From assembly GCA_900548765.1 (NCBI GenBank), contig URLU01000064.1:1-10807 (forward strand): a stretch of DNA of 10,807 nucleotides, read 5' to 3'. The notes below the pieces were generated by a model. The model made no database searches. It was not told the origin of the DNA and worked only from the letters and a program-made list of their open reading frames with translations. Numbering within the stretch: the first letter of the stretch is position 1; every line of letters starts with the position of its first letter. Below are positions 6,181 through 10,807 of the stretch, in pieces. Source of the DNA: an uncultured Lachnobacterium sp. (GTDB lineage: Bacteria > Bacillota > Clostridia > Lachnospirales > Lachnospiraceae). The translations under genes and the position numbers were made by a program.

Positions 6181-6842
6181 TACATTTTATCCTCCCTGGT
6201 AATCCACTTGTAATCATCTGTATTTAAAATTGATTTTCCTTTTCTGATACTGCAAAGCTCCCTGGCTGCCAGATCTACATATTCAGATACGTATTCTTCC
6301 AGCATACTCTCTGTTAGTATTACAGCCTTTTGGTCAATATTTTCTACAATATCCCGCTCATACTCCCGTATTATTCCAGAAATATCAAATGGAGCAATGG
6401 CATTTAAGATTTCGTTTTGCATGTCAGCTTCAATTTCCAGTACAGGCATATCATATTTATGTGAAATGAATGAATTTAATATATGATAATCAGTGTGCAG
6501 TACCTCAAGCTCATGTGATTTAATTTTTTCCATATAATCCTTCTCGTGATACAGATAATGCCTGTAAAATGCATCTTCAATCAAATGTGCATAATATCCA
6601 AGATATAAATCATCACTCATGATTTTATTACAGTACTTCTTATAAAACTCTCCAAAATCAATATAATTAATTTTATAATCCAATTGCTGAATCCTTTTTA
6701 TAAAATGTGTTTTATCCCTGTCTTCATGATTGATATATGCGTCAGGCAGAATACTTCCTATAAAAAATCTATTCTTGTCTTTTATGTCTACTTTATCTGT
6801 CAGCTTTGTAGCAAAAAGCATATGAATTGTCCTTTGTGCCAT
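6180..6842 (-). CDS. Putative zinc-dependent phospholipase C-like protein
   Basis: A 220-residue soluble protein without a signal peptide or membrane segment. The N-terminal half resembles the zinc-dependent phospholipase C/S1-P1 nuclease type of alpha-helical metal-binding fold. It has an early His (H7), FFIGSILPDA (26-35), H46, and GYYAHLIEDAFYRHYLYH (82-99), then DYH (118-120). The regularly placed His and Asp residues could be metal ligands. It lacks the secretion signal of the toxins, so an intracellular hydrolase role is more likely. The ATG at 6840-6842 follows AGAAGGAAAG. Its stop codon overlaps the start of the hydroxy-acid oxidase gene, so the two are probably translationally coupled. 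The family assignment is from pattern memory and is only moderately sure; an HD-domain-like protein is the alternative. Confidence 0.6.
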   Translation of the reverse strand: MAQRTIHMLFATKLTDKVDIKDKNRFFIGSILPDAYINHEDRDKTHFIKRIQQLDYKINYIDFGEFYKKYCNKIMSDDLYLGYYAHLIEDAFYRHYLYHEKDYMEKIKSHELEVLHTDYHILNSFISHKYDMPVLEIEADMQNEILNAIAPFDISGIIREYERDIVENIDQKAVILTESMLEEYVSEYVDLAARELCSIRKGKSILNTDDYKWITREDKM

Positions 6843-6929
6843 AGTCTTTCCTTCTATAATACTGTTCTAAATTATTTCTGTATATTTTATCAAGTTCTAT
6901 TTCAAAAATCTACACATATATCATATCAA

Positions 6930-7391
6930 CTACAGCACCACCTTATAATAGTAGAACTTATCACATATCTTATAGGTCACACCACTGGCTCCGTCCTTAC
7001 TCCAGCTCCAGCGGTTATCCCCATCTTCCATCAATCTGCAATCTATATTCTGATACGCAGCAGGCTCATCATCCGGGCTGTAATAAAATCCATAATATGT
7101 CCCTGCTGATGGCAGACCATAGGCTTTGACCATATACTGCACTATTCCTGCCTCGTCATTTCCATCGGTTTGGCTTTTGAAGACTCCATCCAGCTTGATG
7201 CCATGGAGTTTGTCATCTGCATTACTGTTCTGTAATGCGCTGATCGAATTTGCTTCAAATTCATCATGCCAGAGATTCAGAACGAGCTTCGCCTTGTTGG
7301 CTGGCGCATTTATTATGCTGGCTGCTAATACTATAATTATAGCTGCCAGTATGACCATCATTGTTTTCGAGTTCCTTTTTATTTGTCCCAT
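6930..7391 (-). CDS. Small membrane-anchored or secreted protein of unknown function
   Basis: A 153-residue protein not assigned to a family. A short basic N-terminus (MGQIKRNSK) leads to one hydrophobic segment (about residues 11-28), which is an uncleaved anchor or a signal peptide. The rest is polar and rich in Asp, Asn and aromatic residues, ending in YKICDKFYYYKVVL, so it is probably extracytoplasmic. I chose the ATG at 7389-7391 because AAGGGGAAGGAAAT lies directly upstream. The in-frame ATG at 7407-7409 would place this ribosome site inside the gene and has none of its own. Only 87 bp separate it from the phospholipase C-like gene, and I see no terminator between them, so they may be cotranscribed. 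Confidence 0.75.
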   Translation of the reverse strand: MGQIKRNSKTMMVILAAIIIVLAASIINAPANKAKLVLNLWHDEFEANSISALQNSNADDKLHGIKLDGVFKSQTDGNDEAGIVQYMVKAYGLPSAGTYYGFYYSPDDEPAAYQNIDCRLMEDGDNRWSWSKDGASGVTYKICDKFYYYKVVL

Positions 7392-7456
7392 ATTTCCTTC
7401 CCCTTTCATGTTTTTACTGCAACATGTAAATTTAAACCATTATACTTATATCCATG

Positions 7457-7485
7457 ATTATAGTATAACATATCTACTTGAAGTT
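7457..7485 (-). promoter_or_regulatory. Weak candidate promoter for the small membrane-anchored protein
   Basis: A perfect -10 TATAAT (7457-7462) lies 66 bp upstream of the start at 7391, in an AT-rich stretch. The -35 region has no good match at 17-19 bp, so the promoter is tentative or needs an activator. Confidence 0.35.
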
Positions 7486-7520
7486 AAATTGCAAAATGTT
7501 TTCTCAAATGCCACAAAACC

Positions 7521-7538
7521 ATTTATGTTAACATAAAT
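7521..7538. repeat. Perfect 18-bp palindrome, possible operator
   Basis: ATTTATGTTAACATAAAT is a perfect palindrome with no central spacer. It abuts the terminator at 7539-7570 and lies about 60 bp upstream of the candidate -10 box of the small membrane-anchored protein. A dimeric regulator site is possible. Its position also allows it to be part of the 3' end of the operon on the other side. Confidence 0.4.
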
Positions 7539-7570
7539 AAAATCTCTTCACTAAATAGCAAAGAGATTTT
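7539..7570 (-). terminator. Terminator of the LytTR/LiaF-like/DUF5684 operon
   Basis: AAAATCTCTT and AAGAGATTTT form a perfect 10-bp stem around a 12-base loop. On the minus strand it is followed by ATTTAT, so the stem's own TTTT and this tail form the uridine tract. It lies 33 bp after the stop of the DUF5684-like gene. Confidence 0.75.
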
Positions 7571-7602
7571 ACTTTCAACTGGTGAACGGCTCCCGGTTGG
7601 CG

Positions 7603-8436
7603 CTATCTATATCGAATCGTTAAAGTACTGCTACCTGAGCTGGTACTCATAAAATGATTCACCTGATTATTGTTTGACTGCCCCATGTATGGTGGCGGTG
7701 GAGTCTGTGGTCCTCCGTAGTTATTCATTCCCTGAGGCGGCACCTGACCTCCATAGTTGTTCATGCCCTGGGGTGGCACCTGACCTCCGTAGTTATTCAT
7801 GCCCTGGGGTGGCACCTGACCTCCGTAGTTATTCATGCCCTGGGGTGGCACCGGTCCTCCGAAATTATTCATGCCCTGTGGTGGTATCTGACCTCCGCCC
7901 GGTCCCCTGTATACAATATCCTTGTTGAATGCAATAATACAGTAGAATATTACAGGCAGGAAAATCAGTCCACAGGCAAATCCGCCGCCCTTTCCAAAGC
8001 TTTTTGCCAGACCTATGGACATGAAAATATTCATGACCAGCATGGCAATTGACGTACCTGCTGTAATTATAACACTGGCTATAAATCCAGCCAGAGAGCC
8101 ACCCATCACCTGTCCTGAATAACTGTCACCCAGGGCTCCCAATGTTGCTATTACTGCTGTAATAATTGAAACCACCAGTATTACACTGAATATAATCGTC
8201 ACAATATAGCATGTCAGATATGCTGCAAACAATTTCTTTTTACCAGAAATCTTATACATCACGTACAGATTATAAAAGGGTACAACAGTTGCCCATGCGG
8301 GCTCATTTGCCTTATTGAAAATGAAGCCTCTTGCTACAAGTGTAAGCACAAGTATTCCTGTAGAAAGCAGATTATTGGCTATTGCAAGTCCCCCATAAAA
8401 ACTGTCATATATTAACTGAAAATCATAACTGCTCAT
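7603..8436 (-). CDS. DUF5684-like membrane protein with Pro/Gly/Asn-rich repeat tail
   Basis: A 277-residue membrane protein. About four hydrophobic segments are visible (roughly 14-36, 70-100, 113-140, 152-171). Between the first two lies NEPAWATVVPFYNLYVMYKISGKK (44-67), the 'W-x-x-x-x-P-x-x-N' segment typical of the DUF5684-type membrane domain. After the last helix, residues 184-242 are five 12-residue repeats of the form VPPQGMNNYGGQ, and the tail ends in a Ser/Thr-rich stretch. Such tails are usually disordered and may bind partners or the cell wall. The ATG at 8434-8436 has AAGAAGGGAA upstream. It starts 23 bp after the LiaF-like gene and is last in the operon. The function is unknown; a role with the LiaF-like protein in the envelope response is inferred. 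Confidence 0.82.
   Translation of the reverse strand: MSSYDFQLIYDSFYGGLAIANNLLSTGILVLTLVARGFIFNKANEPAWATVVPFYNLYVMYKISGKKKLFAAYLTCYIVTIIFSVILVVSIITAVIATLGALGDSYSGQVMGGSLAGFIASVIITAGTSIAMLVMNIFMSIGLAKSFGKGGGFACGLIFLPVIFYCIIAFNKDIVYRGPGGGQIPPQGMNNFGGPVPPQGMNNYGGQVPPQGMNNYGGQVPPQGMNNYGGQVPPQGMNNYGGPQTPPPPYMGQSNNNQVNHFMSTSSGSSTLTIRYR
7721..7900 (-). repeat. 36-bp tandem repeat (5 copies) inside the DUF5684-like gene
   Basis: Copies start at 7721, 7757, 7793, 7829 and 7865, exactly 36 bp apart, each encoding 12 residues (VPPQGMNNYGGQ type). The middle copies are almost identical in DNA, while the outer ones differ at several positions. This suggests recent copy-number change in the centre. Length is a multiple of three, so expansion or contraction keeps the frame. 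Confidence 0.95.
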
Positions 8437-8459
8437 TATACTATTCCCTTCTTATTATT

Positions 8460-9170
8460 CTATTCAAACCTAATGCTTATTTCTCCAAATGTGTTATTTG
8501 CCTCTATTTTAATGAATGGTGCATCCATATCGTTGTTTCCTGTTCCCTTTACAGAAATATCACCCAATGAATTATTTCTTTTCATTTCCATTCTCCATGT
8601 ATTTGGCAGGTAGACATATACTTCACCAAAGGTATTGTCTATATATAATGTGGCTTTTCCATCTGCCATTACCGCATTGTTGAAATAAACCCTTGTTTCT
8701 CCAAATGTATTCTTTATTTCTCCCGTTGTAAAATCATTTGAATTTACATATTTGCTTAACTCACCAAATGTATTATTCACTGTGATTGTGCTTCCGTCTG
8801 CTTCGTTGATGTCTACATTATCGAATGTTGCCATCGAAATATCTCGTCCGCTTTTGACTACAAATCTTCTTTTCTTAAAAATCATGCTAAATCCAATTGA
8901 CAGAAGCACTGCTGCTATAAGCACTGGCCATGGTGTCAGATTTTCGATTCCAAGAGCCTTATCAAACATCCAGGCTATGATTGCAAGTGGTATAAATATT
9001 TCTCCAAAATGCAGCTTTCTGATTCCGTTAAAAATAATATAAGCTAACAATATGGTAAATGCAATCTTTATTACCGGAATGTCTGGCAGCGCCATCATTT
9101 TGCTTGCTATCACATAGACAGCTAATAGAATTATTATTACTCCCCAAAATACACTTTTCTTGTCTTTCAT
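8460..9170 (-). CDS. LiaF-like (cell wall-active antibiotic response) membrane protein
   Basis: A 236-residue protein with an N-terminal hydrophobic module of about four helices (7-23, 31-50, 57-69, 80-98), then a basic KKRRF stop-transfer and a C-terminal domain. The C-terminal part carries repeated N-T-F-G-E motifs at 133-137, 154-158, 179-183 and 226-230, plus a variant NSLGD at 200-204. This fits the short-strand beta-type domain of LiaF/YvqF proteins. LiaF restrains LiaS-type sensing of envelope stress in Bacillus, but no LiaS or LiaR is next to it here. Its start overlaps the stop of the LytTR gene by ATGA, giving translational coupling, and it probably feeds back on, or works with, that regulator. 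The family is fairly sure; the role is inferred. Confidence 0.85.
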   Translation of the reverse strand: MKDKKSVFWGVIIILLAVYVIASKMMALPDIPVIKIAFTILLAYIIFNGIRKLHFGEIFIPLAIIAWMFDKALGIENLTPWPVLIAAVLLSIGFSMIFKKRRFVVKSGRDISMATFDNVDINEADGSTITVNNTFGELSKYVNSNDFTTGEIKNTFGETRVYFNNAVMADGKATLYIDNTFGEVYVYLPNTWRMEMKRNNSLGDISVKGTGNNDMDAPFIKIEANNTFGEISIRFE

Positions 9171-9628
9171 TTCTTTAACCTCTTTTCCTCTAATTTACTC
9201 ATCAATACCTTAAAATAGTTTCTTGATACAAATGCACATTTACTTGTGTTATTAAATTCAACCTTGCTTGCACCTGTGATATTTTTCTGTATGGACCGTA
9301 TCTGCTCCGTATTTATGATTGCGGATTTTGACACCCTCATAAATGTGCCCGGCAGCATATCCTCCAGCTCGTACAGGCGCTGCTTTGTCTCATAAATATC
9401 TGTCGCCGTATGTACAGCCACCAGACTTCCTGCTGTTTCAAGGAAATAAATCTCATCCAATGTGAGATAATAAGTGATGTCCTTTTTAGTAACTTCAATC
9501 TGCATCTTACTATTCAGTCCATCGCTAATCTGTCTTTGCAGACCTACGATTTCATCACTTAACTCCCTGCATCGTATGACGACTTCTTCTTCCTCAAGCC
9601 CCTCATCGATTTCAATTCGTATCTTCAT
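9167..9628 (-). CDS. LytTR-family DNA-binding transcriptional regulator
   Basis: A 153-residue stand-alone regulator with no receiver domain. Residues about 1-45 are charged and predicted helical (EGLEEEEVVIRCRELSDEI). Residues about 50-150 match a LytTR domain: YYLTLDEIYFLET, the 'RVSKSAIINTEQI' segment (about 98-110), and a final FVSRNYF helix. LytTR domains bind direct repeats about two helical turns apart. I place the start at 9626-9628 because AGGAG (9635-9639) is then 6 bases away; with the ATG at 9632-9634 the site would touch the start codon. Single-domain LytTR genes often pair with membrane proteins that control them; here the partner is the overlapping LiaF-like gene. Two direct repeats upstream (9700-9730) suggest it regulates its own operon. 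Confidence 0.9.
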   Translation of the reverse strand: MKIRIEIDEGLEEEEVVIRCRELSDEIVGLQRQISDGLNSKMQIEVTKKDITYYLTLDEIYFLETAGSLVAVHTATDIYETKQRLYELEDMLPGTFMRVSKSAIINTEQIRSIQKNITGASKVEFNNTSKCAFVSRNYFKVLMSKLEEKRLKK

Positions 9629-9663
9629 TTTCATCTCCTCATCTTGTTTACAAGAATGATTCT

Positions 9664-9669
9664 ATTGTA
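9664..9669 (-). promoter_or_regulatory. Candidate -10 box of the LytTR operon
   Basis: TACAAT (one mismatch to TATAAT) predicts a start near 9657, about 29 bp before the LytTR start codon. No acceptable -35 hexamer lies 16-18 bp upstream. That is typical of a promoter needing an activator, and the direct repeats at 9700-9730 fall at about -43 to -73. Confidence 0.5.
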
Positions 9670-9699
9670 TATGACAGTTCATGTAAATAGCTTTGAGCT

Positions 9700-9730
9700 A
9701 AGAGGTAAATTTCAGCTCTCAAGAGGTAAA
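9700..9730 (-). promoter_or_regulatory. Direct-repeat operator, probable LytTR binding site
   Basis: TTTACCTCTT occurs twice on the minus strand (9700-9709 and 9721-9730), the starts 21 bp apart (two helical turns) with 11 bp between. A partial third copy, TTTACAT, lies at 9681-9687, its TTTAC 22 bp further on. LytTR regulators such as ComE and AgrA recognise direct repeats with this spacing. The site lies between the atpC terminator and the LytTR gene. Confidence 0.65.
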
Positions 9731-9740
9731 AAATAGGCAT

Positions 9741-9763
9741 AAAAAAAGCTGCCATCGGCAGCT
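9741..9763 (-). terminator. Terminator of the ATP synthase operon
   Basis: On the minus strand AGCTGCC pairs with GGCAGCT around a GAT loop, followed by a run of T. A strong intrinsic terminator, about 150 bp after atpC and just before the LytTR operator, so it insulates the two operons. Confidence 0.93.
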
Positions 9764-9784
9764 CTTTCATATCATTTCATCCCA

Positions 9785-9904
9785 GTTAATCAACTTCCCA
9801 CTTGAAGTCTCTGGATAATCGTATGATATACAGTTGTTTTGCAGAACAAAACACACTGTATATCAGTAGATTTCCACAACCCCCATGTGGGAAGTTTTTA
9901 ACCC
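9785..9904. repeat. Nested inverted-repeat element downstream of atpC
   Basis: Three layers of pairing. The terminal arms GTTAATCAACTTCCCAC (9785-9801) and GTGGGAAGTTTTTAAC (9887-9902) include a perfect 10-bp match, AACTTCCCAC/GTGGGAAGTT. The core arms GATATACAGT (9825-9834) and ACTGTATATC (9855-9864) are perfect. They continue inward as TGTTTTG (9835-9841) and CAAAACA (9847-9853) after a single bulge, leaving a five-base loop CAGAA. The two intervening segments are 23 and 22 bases and contain partly matching TGGATAATC and GATTTCCA. No coding capacity. It lies in the 3' untranslated region of the atp transcript, ahead of the terminator. A MITE-like or intergenic repeat is likeliest; an RNA-stability structure is the alternative. 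Confidence 0.8.
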
Positions 9905-9910
9905 ATACAC

Positions 9911-10318
9911 TTACTTATGCTCTGCCGCATCAATTCTGATAAGCGCCTTGCGGAGCGCATACTCCGCACGCTTAACATCAATCTCAGCAGTATGATTAGC
10001 AAGTCTTTCCTCTGCTCGTTGCTTGGCAGACTCTGCACGGCTGACATCAATCTCGTCAGGCCACTCAGCCAGCTCTGCAAGAAGAGTTACCTTGTCACCA
10101 AGGATTTCAGCAAATCCTGCATGGACTGCTGCTATCTTCTCTTCCTCACCATTATGGATTCTTACAAGTCCCGGTGCAAGAACTGTTGTCATAGGAATAT
10201 GATTTTTGTATACACCAAGCTCACCAGCCTGGGCTGTGAACTCGATAAAGTCAGACTCTCCTGTGTAGAAGATTCTGTCCGGTGTAATTATTTCTACCTT
10301 GAAAATATTATCTGCCAT
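9911..10318 (-). CDS. atpC: F1Fo ATP synthase epsilon subunit
   Basis: Part of the central stalk of the ATP synthase F1 sector, coupling rotation to ATP synthesis and able to inhibit hydrolysis. At 135 residues it is of usual length. The N-terminal beta-sandwich begins MADNIFKVEIITPDRIFYTGE and has the family's GELGVYKNHIPMTTVLAPG segment (about 32-50). A C-terminal two-helix region (about 88-135) is rich in Ala, Arg and Glu (SRAESAKQRAEERL). The ATG at 10316-10318 has AGGGGTGAG just upstream, which overlaps the stop of atpD. Only 11 bp separate it from atpD, the usual last two genes of the atp operon. No oddities seen. Confidence 0.96.
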   Translation of the reverse strand: MADNIFKVEIITPDRIFYTGESDFIEFTAQAGELGVYKNHIPMTTVLAPGLVRIHNGEEEKIAAVHAGFAEILGDKVTLLAELAEWPDEIDVSRAESAKQRAEERLANHTAEIDVKRAEYALRKALIRIDAAEHK

Positions 10319-10329
10319 AAGCTCACCCC

Positions 10330-10807
10330 TTACTGCATTCTGGCACGTACTTCGTCAATGCTTCCTGCGTTAAGGAAATAAGCTTCAGGAACATCGTCAT
10401 GCTTTCCTTCGATGATTTCCTTGAATCCACGGATTGTCTCAGCGATTGGAACATATTTTCCTTCAAGTCCTGTAAACTGTCCTGCTACGAAGAATGGCTG
10501 AGAGAGGAATCTCTGAACCTTACGCGCACGGTTAACTACAAGCTTGTCATCCTCTGATAATTCATCCATACCGAGAATAGCGATAATATCCTGTAACTCT
10601 TTGTACTTCTGTAAAATCTCCTGTACAGCATGGGCAACCTCAAAGTGCTCCTGACCTACGATACGAGGGTCAAGAATACGTGATGTAGATGCAAGTGGAT
10701 CCACGGCTGGGTAGATACCAAGCTCGGCGATTGAACGCTCAAGTACTGTTGTTGCATCCAGATGTGCGAATGTTGTAGCTGGCGCTGGGTCAGTCAAGTC
10801 ATCGGCT
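10330..10807 (-). CDS. atpD: F1Fo ATP synthase beta subunit, C-terminal part (start beyond the window)
   Basis: The catalytic beta subunit of the ATP synthase. Only the last 158 codons are present; the nucleotide-binding P-loop lies outside. The visible part begins ADDLTDPAPATTFAHLDATTVL, the conserved segment after the Walker B region. It continues with SRSIAEL-like ERSIAELGIYPAVDPL, then SRILDPRIVG, the C-terminal helical region with IIAILGMDELSEDDKL (the DELSEED catch-loop region) and FLSQPFFVAGQFTG. The reading frame is open to the window edge; a TTG at 10795-10797 is an internal leucine codon, not a start. It is the penultimate gene of the atp operon. Confidence 0.97.
   Translation of the reverse strand, partial: ADDLTDPAPATTFAHLDATTVLERSIAELGIYPAVDPLASTSRILDPRIVGQEHFEVAHAVQEILQKYKELQDIIAILGMDELSEDDKLVVNRARKVQRFLSQPFFVAGQFTGLEGKYVPIAETIRGFKEIIEGKHDDVPEAYFLNAGSIDEVRARMQ

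Noticed and set aside
7407..7409. Upstream ATG as start of the small membrane-anchored protein
   Set aside because: No ribosome site upstream, whereas a strong purine-rich site lies between it and the ATG at 7389-7391.
7721..7900. 36-bp repeats as a CRISPR array
   Set aside because: The copies are directly joined without spacers and encode an in-frame 12-residue repeat in a protein.
10795..10797. TTG as a start codon of atpD
   Set aside because: The frame stays open to the window edge and the residues before it (ADDL) belong to the conserved beta-subunit segment, so this is an internal leucine.

Overview
The window looks like chromosomal DNA from an anaerobic, low- to mid-GC Firmicute, most likely a Lachnospiraceae member. 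The indications are two T-box-controlled aminoacyl-tRNA synthetase genes, a yybP-ykoY riboswitch, strong AGGAGG ribosome sites, a LytTR regulator with a LiaF-like partner, and the style of the proteins. The genus is an inference that I cannot confirm. There is no phage, insertion sequence, CRISPR array, tRNA or rRNA. Every gene reads on the minus strand except tyrS.

From low to high coordinates: (a) 1-1047 holds the start of metG (leaving the window), its Met T-box leader and promoter, and an unusual multi-branched palindromic element between the T-box terminator and metG. (b) 1048-3534 is a minus-strand operon with a promoter, a yybP-ykoY (Mn2+) riboswitch, a CaCA-type cation exchanger, a GDT1/TMEM165-family transporter and a small zinc-ribbon protein. 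It looks like a manganese or divalent-cation efflux unit. (c) 3541-5165 holds a Tyr T-box leader and tyrS on the plus strand. Its promoter is back to back with the riboswitch promoter, and the two -35 boxes form the arms of a palindrome. (d) 5164-7391 holds an FMN-dependent alpha-hydroxy-acid oxidase-like enzyme with a four-Cys N-terminus, a coupled upstream gene resembling zinc-dependent phospholipase C, and a small membrane-anchored protein of unknown function.

(e) 7539-9730 is a probable envelope-stress operon: a LytTR DNA-binding regulator, a LiaF-like membrane protein with repeated NTFGE motifs (ATGA overlap), and a DUF5684-like membrane protein whose tail is built from a 36-bp tandem repeat. 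Two 10-bp direct repeats 21 bp apart sit just upstream of a -10 box that lacks a good -35, as expected of a LytTR-activated, self-regulated promoter. (f) 9741-10807 is the end of the F1Fo ATP synthase operon (atpD partial, atpC), followed by a 118-bp nested inverted-repeat element and a terminator.

The most distinctive content is regulatory: one riboswitch, two T-boxes with readable specifier codons (AUG and UAC), paired divergent promoters, a LytTR direct-repeat operator, and two nested palindromic elements that gene content does not explain. I see no clearly new multi-gene defence or biosynthetic system. The best candidates for undescribed biology are the LytTR/LiaF-like/DUF5684 operon, the riboswitch-controlled exchanger set, and the two palindromic elements.
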